A DNA stretch of 46,767 nt, from NCBI GenBank assembly GCA_002796125.1, contig PCWA01000097.1, positions 1-46,767 on the forward strand, read 5' to 3'. Positions within the stretch are counted from its first letter, which is position 1. Every line of letters starts with the position of its first letter. The position numbers and the translations under genes were made by a program. Origin of the DNA: Candidatus Ghiorseimicrobium undicola. Its GTDB lineage: Bacteria > Omnitrophota > Gorgyraeia > Ghiorseimicrobiales > Ghiorseimicrobiaceae. Positions 16,194 to 23,313 of this stretch are shown piece by piece. The notes below the pieces were generated by a model that saw only the letters and a program-made list of their open reading frames with translations, had not been told where the DNA came from and did no database searches.

Positions 16194-17432
16194 ATGGAAT
16201 TTATCGCTGATTTTCACGTTCACTCTAAATATTCCCGCGCCACAAGCAAGGATATGGATGTGGAAAACATCTCCCGTTGGGCGGGCTTAAAGGGTATCAC
16301 GCTTATGGGTACGGGAGACTTTACCCATCATTTATGGCTTGAGGAGTTGAAGAATAAATTGGAGCCGGAAGATAATGGGCTTTTTATCTACAAGGGCATA
16401 CATTTTATTCTGACCGCCGAAATAAGCAGCATTTATTCAAAAGGCGGGAGGGGGTATCGTATACACAACCTGATTTTCGCGCCATCTTTTAAAACAGTGG
16501 ATAAAATAAATGGCGTCTTAGGCGGGATAGGCAATATCGCCTCAGACGGGCGGCCGATTCTCGGCCTGGATGCCGAAGAGCTCGCGCGTATTGTTTTTGA
16601 TATTGATGAGAACTGCATGATTGTCCCCGGGCATATCTGGACGCCGTGGTTTAGCTTATTCGGTTCAATGTCTGGCTTTGATAAGATCGAAGACTGTTTT
16701 GAAAAACAGGCTGAAAAAATATTCGCTTTGGAAACAGGGCTTAGTTCTGATCCATCTATGAATTGGCGGCTTTCCGGATTAGACAGGTTCAGCCTGGTTT
16801 CTAACAGCGATTCACATTCTCCGCAGAAGATCGGCCGTGAGGCAAATGTTTTTGATTGCCAGATATCTTATGGGGCCATTCGCGATGCCTTAAAAAACAA
16901 AGACAAATCAAAATTTTTATATACGATAGAGTTTTTCCCGGAGGAAGGTAAATATCATTATGACGGGCATAGGGCTTGCGGAATAAGATTTTCACCTAAA
17001 CAGACAAAAGCAAGCAATAATAAATGCCCTAAATGCGGTAAGTCTGTGACCGTGGGCGTAATGAACAGAGTAGAGCAGCTTGCGGATAGGCCGGAAGGGT
17101 TTATTCCGGATAAGAGCATTCCTTTTAAGAGGGTTGTTCCTTTGGATGAAATAATCGCTGAATCTAAAGGCCTAGGCAGGGCTTCAAAAGCAGTTGGGCA
17201 GGAATACCACAATATTATTTTAAAATTTAAAACTGAGCATAATGTGCTGCTTAAGGCAACAGAGAAAGAAATTAAGCAAAATATTTCTCCCCGTATCGCG
17301 GAAGGTATATTAAGGATGCGTAGCGGTAAAGTGAAACTTTTAGCCGGCTACGACGGCGAATACGGCATAGTTTCTGTTTTTGACGATGATGAAAAAGCCG
17401 GTAAAGGCGAAGAGCAGCTTAGTCTGTTCTGA
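16194..17432 (+). CDS. PHP-family endonuclease Q homologue (deaminated-base repair)
   Basis: 412 residues. The N-terminal PHP fold shows DFHVHSKYSRATS (about 5-17), GTGDFTHH (about 40), a PGHIWTPW motif (about 147) and SNSDSHSPQKIGREAN (about 204), giving metal-binding His/Asp residues. A zinc-finger-like region (HRACGIRF ... CPKCGKS, about 260-285) leads into VGVMNRVEQLADRPEGF, the hallmark of the TIGR00375/endonuclease Q family, which cuts 5' of uracil, hypoxanthine and abasic sites. A helical DNA-binding tail follows. The protein ends EEQLSLF, a canonical bacterial sliding-clamp-binding motif. Function is inferred from family. Confidence 0.82.
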   Translation: MEFIADFHVHSKYSRATSKDMDVENISRWAGLKGITLMGTGDFTHHLWLEELKNKLEPEDNGLFIYKGIHFILTAEISSIYSKGGRGYRIHNLIFAPSFKTVDKINGVLGGIGNIASDGRPILGLDAEELARIVFDIDENCMIVPGHIWTPWFSLFGSMSGFDKIEDCFEKQAEKIFALETGLSSDPSMNWRLSGLDRFSLVSNSDSHSPQKIGREANVFDCQISYGAIRDALKNKDKSKFLYTIEFFPEEGKYHYDGHRACGIRFSPKQTKASNNKCPKCGKSVTVGVMNRVEQLADRPEGFIPDKSIPFKRVVPLDEIIAESKGLGRASKAVGQEYHNIILKFKTEHNVLLKATEKEIKQNISPRIAEGILRMRSGKVKLLAGYDGEYGIVSVFDDDEKAGKGEEQLSLF

Positions 17433-17434
17433 AA

Positions 17435-17466
17435 GAGTTCATAGAGTTTATTGAGTTTAAACTCAA
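17435..17466 (+). repeat. Period-9 tandem repeat with a palindromic end
   Basis: GAGTTCATA, GAGTTTATT and GAGTTTAAA repeat every nine bases, and the last runs into the 16-base perfect palindrome TTGAGTTTAAACTCAA (17451-17466). It directly follows the endonuclease Q stop. There is no T tract, so it is not a normal terminator. Confidence 0.65.
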
Positions 17467-17486
17467 GAACCCAAATAATTAATTCT

Positions 17487-17558
17487 GCGCCTGTGGCCTA
17501 ATGGATAGGGCACTAGCCTCCGGAGCTGGTCGTGGCAGTTCGATTCTGCCCAGGCGCG
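17487..17558 (+). tRNA. tRNA-Arg (anticodon CCG)
   Basis: The acceptor GCGCCTG pairs with CAGGCGC; the D arm has AATGGATA; the anticodon stem CTAGC/GCTGG holds loop CTCCGGA with anticodon CCG; the T arm GGCAG-TTCGATT-CTGCC is perfect. Length 72, discriminator G at 17558, and CCA is not encoded. Confidence 0.93.
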
Positions 17559-17599
17559 CTTTCTGCTCCGCTCTTACAAAGAACCTTGCAATGGCAAAA

Positions 17600-17638
17600 T
17601 AAGTTTACATTTTAGTCATTGACTAAAATGTAAACTTA
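17600..17638 (+). repeat. Perfect 19-bp inverted repeat
   Basis: TAAGTTTACATTTTAGTCA (17600-17618), one T, then its exact reverse complement (17620-17638). It sits between tRNA-Arg and the TIGR00725 gene. There is no T tract. A perfect dyad this long could be a terminator stem, a dimeric-regulator operator or a palindromic mobile repeat; nothing in the sequence decides. Confidence 0.9.
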
Positions 17639-17650
17639 ACTCAGGAATAT

Positions 17651-18115
17651 ATGGCTAAGATTATAATCGCGGTTATTGGTGGGCATGAATGTTCTGTTAA
17701 AGTGGAGCAAATTGCCCATAAATTAGGCAAAAATATAGCTAAAGTGGGGGCAATATTGGCATGTGGTGGTCTTACGGGAGTCATGGAGGCGGCTTGTCGC
17801 GGCGCCAAAGAGGAGAACGGTACCACCATTGGCATCTTGCCAAGTGAACACAAGAATTCAGCGAATCCTTATGTGGATATTCCGATCGCTACTGGGTTAG
17901 GTTTTGCGCGTAATGCTATAGTTACCGGCTGTGCTGATGTAATTGTCGCTTTACCGGGTGAATATGGCACGCTTTCCGAAATCGGCTTTGCTCTAAATGC
18001 CAAAAAGCTGGTAATCGGTATAGGGACCTGGGATATTCCGGGGATAATCAAGGCCAAAGATGCGGACGAGGCGATAGAACAGATAAAGAAGATATGCTTA
18101 ACAAAAACCAGATAA
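17651..18115 (+). CDS. TIGR00725-type Rossmann-fold nucleotide-binding protein (LOG-like)
   Basis: 154 residues. IIIAVIGGHEC, then ACGGLTGVMEAACRGAKEEN (about 38-57), GTTIGILP and ALPGEYGTLSEIGFAL (about 97-112) are the signature of the LOG/lysine-decarboxylase-like nucleotide-binding family, in the single-domain TIGR00725 group. Related LOG proteins hydrolyse nucleoside 5'-monophosphates (cytokinin-activating or nucleotide-salvage type), but the substrate of this branch is not established. The last 22 bases overlap the dUTPase gene, so the two are probably coupled. TCAGGA lies four bases before the ATG. Confidence 0.85.
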   Translation: MAKIIIAVIGGHECSVKVEQIAHKLGKNIAKVGAILACGGLTGVMEAACRGAKEENGTTIGILPSEHKNSANPYVDIPIATGLGFARNAIVTGCADVIVALPGEYGTLSEIGFALNAKKLVIGIGTWDIPGIIKAKDADEAIEQIKKICLTKTR

Positions 18116-18615
18116 AAAATCTAATTACAGAGAAGAAGCTGATTGAAAATTACATAAATTTAGAAACCCAGTTGACGCCGAACGGTTTTGATTTGACGGT
18201 AGCGGAGATTTTTGAGTTTACCGCAGGAGGCGCAGTAGATTTTTCCAATAAAGAGCGGATTTTGCCGGAGGCAAAAGCGGTATTGGCGAAGAAAGTAAAG
18301 CCGGAAGATAAATTCGGGTGGTGGCAGTTGGCAAGCGGCGTTTATAAAATCCGTACTAACGAGACGGTAAACCTGCCAAACAATTTATGCGCTTTAGCAT
18401 TTAGCCGCACCACACTTCTTCGTTCGGGCGCTTTTACCCAGCATGGCGTCTGGGATGCTGGATTCCAAGGCCGAGGGGAATTTATCTTATCAGTGGGAAA
18501 CCCAGCAGGTATAAAAATAAAACAGAACGCGCGCCTGGCGCAGTTGGTATTTTTAAGCGTGGATGAAACCGAAGGCTATAACGGAATTTATCATAGCGAC
18601 AGGCATTTAAAATGA
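18094..18615 (+). CDS. Archaeal-type dUTPase of the Dcd/Dut superfamily
   Basis: 173 residues. LIENYINLETQLTPNGFDLT (about 16-35), GVYKIRTNETVNLP, FSRTTLLRSGAF (about 104) and GVWDAGFQGRGE (about 118) fit the dCTP-deaminase-fold dUTPases known best from archaea. I see no clear equivalent of the catalytic Glu of true dCTP deaminase, so dUTP to dUMP plus pyrophosphate is more likely than deamination; a bifunctional enzyme cannot be excluded. dUTPase lowers uracil incorporation into DNA, which fits its neighbours endonuclease Q and MutM. Confidence 0.8.
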   Translation: MLNKNQIKNLITEKKLIENYINLETQLTPNGFDLTVAEIFEFTAGGAVDFSNKERILPEAKAVLAKKVKPEDKFGWWQLASGVYKIRTNETVNLPNNLCALAFSRTTLLRSGAFTQHGVWDAGFQGRGEFILSVGNPAGIKIKQNARLAQLVFLSVDETEGYNGIYHSDRHLK

Positions 18616-18627
18616 AGGAATGCGGCT

Positions 18628-19428
18628 ATGCCGGAATTACCGGAAGTTGAGACCATCAAGCGCGAGTTAGAAAAAGCGGTATTGGGTAAGAAAATTACCG
18701 CTGTAACTGTGCATAATCCCAAGGTAATCCGCGAGCCGTCCGTGGATAAGTTTAAAAAAGAATTATCCGGTGTTACTATAAAAAATATATTACGCCGGGC
18801 AAAGCTTTTAATTTTAGAATTATCAAATGGTAAGGCGCTCGCTATTCATTTAAAAATGACCGGGCAGTTGGTTTATCCGGGCAGCGGGCAGGCGGCAAGG
18901 GTGAGTTTTCATTTGTCAGACGGAAAAAATTTAGATTTTAATGACCAGCGGCTCTTTGCGGAGTTGCGCCTCATTGATGATTGGCATAAACTAAAATTTA
19001 TTCAAACGCTTGGCCCTGAGCCATTTGATATTTCCGAGAGCCAATTTAAGGAAATGCTTTTAAATAAAAAAACTAAAATCAAGCCGCTTATAATGGATCA
19101 GACGTTTATTTCCGGGATAGGTAACCTTTACGCGGCAGAGGCGTTATTCCGCGCGCGTATTCATCCCGAGCGCGCGGCAAACAGTTTGTCTGATAAAGAA
19201 AAAACACTGCTTTTTGAGCAAATAAAAGGCACATTAAAAGAAGCAATAATACATAAAGGATCATCGGTTGACCAGTATGTCCAGTTGACCGGCAAGCCGG
19301 GCGGATACGTAAAGTTTCATAAAGTTTATGATCGCCAAGGCAAGGCGTGCTTGGTTTGTAAGACGCCGATTAAAAGGATTGTTTTAGGCGGCCGCGGCAC
19401 TTATTTTTGCCCGAAATGCCAAAAGTAG
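18628..19428 (+). CDS. mutM: Formamidopyrimidine-DNA glycosylase (Fpg)
   Basis: 266 residues. MPELPEVETIKREL gives the Pro nucleophile and catalytic Glu; RRAKLLILEL supplies the conserved Lys near 58; FISGIGNLYAAEALFRARIHP (about 155-175) is the H2TH DNA-binding region; and CLVC ... FCPKC at the C-terminus is the four-Cys zinc finger. It excises 8-oxoguanine and formamidopyrimidines and cuts the strand by beta,delta-elimination. It lies between the dUTPase gene and pyrK with almost no gap, within the pyrimidine region. Confidence 0.95.
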   Translation: MPELPEVETIKRELEKAVLGKKITAVTVHNPKVIREPSVDKFKKELSGVTIKNILRRAKLLILELSNGKALAIHLKMTGQLVYPGSGQAARVSFHLSDGKNLDFNDQRLFAELRLIDDWHKLKFIQTLGPEPFDISESQFKEMLLNKKTKIKPLIMDQTFISGIGNLYAAEALFRARIHPERAANSLSDKEKTLLFEQIKGTLKEAIIHKGSSVDQYVQLTGKPGGYVKFHKVYDRQGKACLVCKTPIKRIVLGGRGTYFCPKCQK

Positions 19429-19429
19429 C

Positions 19430-20227
19430 ATGAAAAAAATAATTATCCAGGAAAAGATAAAAATTATATCGAATAGCAGGGTTGGGCGAAATCATTTTAG
19501 GCTTATTTTATGCGCTAAGCGTATTGCTTCCCTGTCTATTCCGGGTCAATTTATAGAAGTTAGAGTGGCCGAGGGTTATGAACCTTTATTGCGAAGGCCT
19601 TTTAGCATACATCACGTTAAGGGCCCAAATATAGAAATTTTTTATCAGGCAATAGGCAGAGGTACGGAGATTTTGTCAAGGAAAAAAGCGGGTGAATTCT
19701 TAGACGTGATTGGCCCGCTGGGCAAAGGTTTCTCAATACTTAATACCCAATACTCAATACTCGTTGCCGGCGGCATGGGGGTAGCGCCTTTAGTTTTTCT
19801 TGCAGAAAAACTAAAGGAATGTAAAAGTAAAAATGCAAAATGTAAAATCGTTGTTTTATTAGGAGCAAAGACAAAAAACCATATTTTTTGCCAAAAAGAA
19901 TTTAAGAAAGCCGGCTGCGATGTTAAGATATCCACAGATGACGGGTCGTCCGGTTTTGGCGGCCGCGTCACTGATTTACTGAAAAGTGTTTTACTTAATA
20001 CTCAATACTTAATACTCAATACTCAAATTTACGCCTGCGGCCCCAAACCCATGTTAAAGGAAATAGGCGGAATAGTCGCATCTTGCGGCTTAGCGGCGCA
20101 GGTATCTCTGGAAGAGTATATGGCTTGCGGCATAGGCGCGTGTTTGGGTTGCGCGGCCCAGACTAAAAGCGGATATAAATATGTTTGTAAAGACGGCCCG
20201 GTATTTAAAGCGGAAGAATTAACATGA
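19430..20227 (+). CDS. pyrK: Dihydroorotate dehydrogenase B electron-transfer subunit
   Basis: 265 residues. It carries FAD and a [2Fe-2S] cluster and passes electrons from PyrD to NAD+. LLRRPFSIH (about 53) is the FAD site, VAGGMGVAPLVFLA (about 108) the nucleotide-binding Gly-rich loop, YACGPKPML (about 201) the NAD-site motif, and C233, C238, C241 and C253 are the cluster ligands. Three stretches (19733-19760, 19817-19851, 19988-20025) are period-7 repeats, giving the odd phrases SILNTQYSIL, CKSKNAKCKI and LNTQYLILNTQ, yet all motifs around them are intact and the frame is open. Confidence 0.93.
   Translation: MKKIIIQEKIKIISNSRVGRNHFRLILCAKRIASLSIPGQFIEVRVAEGYEPLLRRPFSIHHVKGPNIEIFYQAIGRGTEILSRKKAGEFLDVIGPLGKGFSILNTQYSILVAGGMGVAPLVFLAEKLKECKSKNAKCKIVVLLGAKTKNHIFCQKEFKKAGCDVKISTDDGSSGFGGRVTDLLKSVLLNTQYLILNTQIYACGPKPMLKEIGGIVASCGLAAQVSLEEYMACGIGACLGCAAQTKSGYKYVCKDGPVFKAEELT
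19733..19760 (+). repeat. Heptamer repeat in pyrK, copy 1
   Basis: TCAATAC, TTAATAC, CCAATAC, TCAATAC in perfect seven-base register, inside the pyrK coding sequence between the GKGF and VAGGMG motifs. It uses the same unit as copy 3 at 19995. Confidence 0.85.
19817..19851 (+). repeat. Heptamer repeat in pyrK, copy 2
   Basis: GAATGTA, AAAGTAA, AAATGCA, AAATGTA, AAATCGT in seven-base register within pyrK, encoding ECKSKNAKCKIV. Its units resemble those at 600-634. More degenerate than the other copies. Confidence 0.65.
19988..20025 (+). repeat. Heptamer repeat in pyrK, copy 3
   Basis: GTTTTAC, then TTAATAC, TCAATAC, TTAATAC, TCAATAC (19995-20022) and TCA. It encodes LNTQYLILNTQ just before the YACGPKPM motif. 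The alternating pair makes a 14-base exact duplication. Confidence 0.85.
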
Positions 20228-20274
20228 AGTGGTAAATAAAAAAATAAATTATTTAAAATAACCGGATTTTAGTA

Positions 20275-20280
20275 TATAAT
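20275..20280 (+). promoter_or_regulatory. Possible -10 element before the 4-TM gene
   Basis: TATAAT at 20275-20280 lies 23 bases before the ATG at 20304, in an A/T-rich gap. The -35 region (TTTAAA near 20252) is poor, so an internal promoter is only a possibility. Confidence 0.3.
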
Positions 20281-20303
20281 CATGTTAAAGAGAGGAGGAA
20301 GCC

Positions 20304-20816
20304 ATGTTGATTCCTGAAAATTTTATTATGCCATTTTTACTAAGTGTAGGAATTACAGGCCTTTTGGTCGGCTTGATAATCGCTTTTAGGCCTTCCCTGC
20401 TTGCGAATCTAAGCAAAAGATTAAACAGCAGAGTCATTGATTTAAACAACGCTCAAAAAGCCCTGGAGAAAACCCGGGAAATGGACGGATTAATTGTCGG
20501 CTATAGCCGTTTAATCGGTGTGGTATTTCTGGTTATGGCGGTTATAATATTCATTTTAGCGATGCGGGTGAACGTTAGTTTTCCAACAACAATAGCCATA
20601 TTGATTTCTGCTTTCGGGCTTATTTTTGTTTTTAAACCGTCAACGCTTGCTAATATAAGCACGTCTTTAAATAAGAATGTTATTCCTCCCAGCTTAGAGG
20701 ATAGCTTGGATAAGGAGATGGACTTTGACAGCTGGGTCGTAAAAAATAGTAAATTGATAGGAGCGATAATTGTTGTTTTGTCTATAATTGTGCTTGTGCT
20801 TGCAGCTTTGTTGTGA
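20304..20816 (+). CDS. Small membrane protein built from an internal duplication, in the pyr operon
   Basis: 170 residues with about four transmembrane helices (near 9-27, 67-87, 91-109, 150-169). The two halves are recognisably repeated: FRPSLLANLSKRLN ... DGLIVGYSRLIGVVFLVMAV matches FKPSTLANISTSLN ... DSWVVKNSKLIGAIIVVLSI. No known family comes to mind. GAGAGGAGG precedes the ATG. It lies between pyrK and pyrD and its stop abuts the pyrD start, so the two are coupled. A role in holding PyrDK at the membrane is conceivable but unsupported. Confidence 0.8.
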   Translation: MLIPENFIMPFLLSVGITGLLVGLIIAFRPSLLANLSKRLNSRVIDLNNAQKALEKTREMDGLIVGYSRLIGVVFLVMAVIIFILAMRVNVSFPTTIAILISAFGLIFVFKPSTLANISTSLNKNVIPPSLEDSLDKEMDFDSWVVKNSKLIGAIIVVLSIIVLVLAALL

Positions 20817-21722
20817 ATGAATACGGAAATATTTTTAGGAGCCCTTAGATTAAAAAATCCTGTTTTAGCCGCCTCCGGAACTTTTGGCTATGGTGAAGAG
20901 TTTAAGGATTTTTTAAAGCCGAAAGATATCGGTGCAATCGTAACTAAAACAATTACCTTTTCTCCCCGCCAGGGCAATCTCCCCCCCCGCATTACAGAAA
21001 CTGCCGCAGGCATGCTTAATTCAATAGGGCTTGAAAATAAAGGGCTGGACGATTTTATTAAAAATAAAGCCCCCGGCTTTAGAAAATTGAAAACCCCCGT
21101 AATTGTAAGCATTGCCGGAGATTCGCCTCGGGAATATGGCGAGTTGGCAAAAAAACTGTGCGCGGCAGGTATCTCAGCGATAGAATTAAATTTATCCTGC
21201 CCAAACCTAAAAAACTCAAAACTAATTTCTCAAGACCCCAAAACTACTTACGAGGTTGTAAAGGCCGTGCGTAAAGCGGCTAAAGCGGCCATAATTGCCA
21301 AGCTTACGCCGAATGTTACGGACATTAGAGAAATTGCCATTGCCGCGGAAGAGGCGGGGGCGGATAGCGTTTCTTTGGTAAACACTTTTTTGGGGATGGG
21401 CATTGATGTTAATACGCGCAGGCCAAGACTTGGTAATATTACCGGCGGCCTAAGCGGGCCGGCAATAAAACCGATTGCCCTGCGGATGGTTTGGGAAACA
21501 GCAGGGGTTGTTAAGATCCCGGTTGTCGGCATGGGGGGGATAATGACGGCTGATGAGGCGCTTGAATTTATAATTGCCGGTGCTTCCGCGGTAGAAATCG
21601 GTACGGCAAATTTTATAGAGCCGAAAACAAGCCTTAATGTTGTATCGGGGATTAAAGATTATATGCGCAAGAATAAGATAAAGGATATAAAGGAATTGAT
21701 TGGAAGCATACGATATAAATAA
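20817..21722 (+). CDS. pyrD: Dihydroorotate dehydrogenase B catalytic subunit
   Basis: 301 residues of class 1B, FMN-dependent. LKNPVLAASGTFGYGEEF (about 12-29), ITFSPRQGNLPPRI (about 46), NSIGLENKG, ELNLSCPNLKN (about 124) and KLTPNVTDI (about 162) are family motifs; the Cys in the LSCPN loop region is the likely catalytic base of class 1 enzymes. VVGMGGIMTADEALEFI and GASAVEIGTANF bind FMN phosphate. With PyrK it oxidises dihydroorotate to orotate using NAD+. It starts directly after the stop of the 4-TM gene. Confidence 0.95.
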   Translation: MNTEIFLGALRLKNPVLAASGTFGYGEEFKDFLKPKDIGAIVTKTITFSPRQGNLPPRITETAAGMLNSIGLENKGLDDFIKNKAPGFRKLKTPVIVSIAGDSPREYGELAKKLCAAGISAIELNLSCPNLKNSKLISQDPKTTYEVVKAVRKAAKAAIIAKLTPNVTDIREIAIAAEEAGADSVSLVNTFLGMGIDVNTRRPRLGNITGGLSGPAIKPIALRMVWETAGVVKIPVVGMGGIMTADEALEFIIAGASAVEIGTANFIEPKTSLNVVSGIKDYMRKNKIKDIKELIGSIRYK

Positions 21723-21726
21723 CAAG

Positions 21727-21814
21727 CAAATTACAAATTCAAATGACCAAATATCCAAAAAACCGTGGTTTAGCTGCAAGTTTTGGTAATTTGTGATTTC
21801 TGTATTGTAATTTA
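21727..21814 (+). repeat. Inverted heptamer repeat between pyrD and pyrF
   Basis: Left arm CAAATTA, CAAATTC, AAATGAC, CAAATAT, CCAAAAA (21727-21761); a spacer; right arm TAATTTG, TGATTTC, TGTATTG, TAATTTA (21787-21814). The right units are reverse complements of the left type, so the whole can fold as a long hairpin. It occupies nearly the whole gap. Confidence 0.8.
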
Positions 21815-21826
21815 ACTACGCGTTAT

Positions 21827-22507
21827 ATGACCGCTAAATTAATAGTTGCTTTAGACGTGGATAATTTGCGAAAAGCGGAAGAAATAGTTGATTTGCTTTA
21901 TCCGCAAGTAAAATTTTTTAAAATCGGCTCTCAACTTTTTACTCTCTATGGACCGGAAGCGGTTAGGGTAATTAAGGAAAAGGGGGCAGATATATTTTTA
22001 GACCTTAAATTTCATGACATCCCGAATACGGTTGCTAATGCTTCCCGGGCCGCGGCCCGCTTGGGAGTTTTTATGTTCAACGTGCATGCCCAGGGGGGTG
22101 TCACGATGATGCAAAGGGCTAAAGAAGCAGCCTGTTTAGAAGCGGATAAGCTAGGGCTTAGGCGCCCTTTGATTATTGCGGTTACGGTCTTGACAAGCCG
22201 GCAGCAAGATAGTACAATAAAACCCCTTGTGATTTCATTCACGGAAGATGTGAGAGCAGCGGGGTTGGATGGCGTGGTGGCTTCCGCAAATGAAGCACAA
22301 ATTATCCGTGATAATTTCGGGAAAGATCTAATAATAGTTACGCCGGGCATAAGGCTTATTAAGGCAGGGATTGATGATCAGAAAAGAGTAGCGACGCCTG
22401 AAGAGGCAGTTAAGTCAGGGGCTGATTATGTTGTGGTAGGAAGGCCTGTCTTGGAATCTCCAAATCAAAAAGAGACAATAAAAGATATCCTGCGTTTGTT
22501 AAGATAG
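21827..22507 (+). CDS. pyrF: Orotidine 5'-phosphate decarboxylase
   Basis: 226 residues, the short bacterial form. LIVALDVDN at the N-terminus, the catalytic DLKFHDIPNTV (about 64-74), VVTPGIR-type loop (IIVTPGIRLI, about 167) and DYVVVGRPV (about 204) identify it. It converts OMP to UMP, the last step of the de novo path. It follows pyrD after a heptamer-repeat gap. pyrE and carAB are not in the window. Confidence 0.95.
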   Translation: MTAKLIVALDVDNLRKAEEIVDLLYPQVKFFKIGSQLFTLYGPEAVRVIKEKGADIFLDLKFHDIPNTVANASRAAARLGVFMFNVHAQGGVTMMQRAKEAACLEADKLGLRRPLIIAVTVLTSRQQDSTIKPLVISFTEDVRAAGLDGVVASANEAQIIRDNFGKDLIIVTPGIRLIKAGIDDQKRVATPEEAVKSGADYVVVGRPVLESPNQKETIKDILRLLR

Positions 22508-22532
22508 CCCGTTTTTCCCTTGCCTAAACATC

Positions 22533-22703
22533 GGGTAAATTTCTAAGAAATTTCCCTGATAGGCTTCGGGTAGGTTTGAGCTCAATAAGTTCTAACCTAC
22601 TCCGAAGCTTAAGGGGTAAATTCTCTTCGAGAATTTCCCCCTTGCTTAAGCGAGGAGATAATTCGCCCATACAACTTACGTCGGCTTTGCCTCCGTAAAT
22701 TGT
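22533..22703 (+). other. Run of four hairpins between pyrF and the ATP synthase operon
   Basis: Four inverted repeats are packed into about 170 bases: H1 22533-22556 (GGG-T-AAATTTC / GAAATTTCCC), H2 22563-22608 (GCTTCGGGTAGGTT / AACCTACTCCGAAGC, one bulge), H3 22613-22640 (GGGG-T-AAATTCTC / GAGAATTTCCCC) and H4 22671-22703 (ACAA-TTACG / CGTAA-TTGT with inner GGC-TTT-GCC). H1 and H3 share a design. None has a clear T tract. No convincing promoter for the atp operon is visible here. Confidence 0.75.
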
Positions 22704-22714
22704 GGCCTCATTAG

Positions 22715-22939
22715 ATGAAAGGTAAAAATAACTTCTTTTATGATCTTGCCCTTGTTTCGCAATTAGGGTTTACGATAGTAATTTGTATACTGCTGGCGGT
22801 TTTAGTCGGCGCGTTTCTGGACAGAAAGCTTAATACCGGATATATATTTACGATCATATTTCTTATTTTTGGCATAGTCGGCGCCTTTAGCGGCGCCTAC
22901 AAGCAGATAAAAAAAGATTCATCGGGTAAAGATGATTAA
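22715..22939 (+). CDS. atpZ: AtpZ/AtpI-family small membrane protein of the ATP synthase operon
   Basis: 74 residues with two transmembrane helices (about 13-33 and 41-61). The pattern LVSQLGFTIVICILLAVLVG, FLDRKLNTG and FGIVGAFSGAYKQI is that of AtpZ, the small partner of AtpI at the head of many atp operons, implicated in c-ring assembly and in Mg2+/Ca2+ handling. No strong Shine-Dalgarno is seen. atpI follows after two bases. Confidence 0.82.
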   Translation: MKGKNNFFYDLALVSQLGFTIVICILLAVLVGAFLDRKLNTGYIFTIIFLIFGIVGAFSGAYKQIKKDSSGKDD

Positions 22940-22941
22940 AT

Positions 22942-23313
22942 ATGGACTTTAAGAAACAAATATTTATTAACGCTATAACAGCGGCAATTTTTATATCTTT
23001 GGCGGCTTTACTATTTGGCAGGCCTAATTTTAGCCTAGGCATATTGCTTGGCGGCTCGGCTAGCTGCTTAAATTTTTTCCTTCTCTATTTGAAATCCAAG
23101 GCAATAATTAAAAGAAACAATCCCAATATATTTCTCGTATTTTGTAATTTGATATTTCGTTATTTATTTATGGCATTAGTATTATGGACGGCAGCTAAAT
23201 TTTCGCTGGATGCGTTTTTTGCGGCGGCATTAGGCCTGTTTATGATAAGGATAGGCATCTATATATTCGCTTTACAGGAGAAAAGGGAGCAATGGATTCA
23301 GCAAGCCAGATAG
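22942..23313 (+). CDS. atpI: ATP synthase assembly protein I
   Basis: 123 residues with about four transmembrane helices (near 11-28, 30-49, 62-80, 85-107). FSLGILLGGSASCLNFFLLY matches the ATP synthase subunit I family (PF03899), which helps assemble the c-ring. The last 22 bases overlap the start of atpB, indicating coupling. Confidence 0.8.
   Translation: MDFKKQIFINAITAAIFISLAALLFGRPNFSLGILLGGSASCLNFFLLYLKSKAIIKRNNPNIFLVFCNLIFRYLFMALVLWTAAKFSLDAFFAAALGLFMIRIGIYIFALQEKREQWIQQAR

Noticed and set aside
18094-18615. dCTP deaminase as the primary call
   Set aside because: The fold is shared, but the catalytic Glu region of Dcd is not matched and the motifs resemble archaeal dUTPases; a bifunctional enzyme remains possible.
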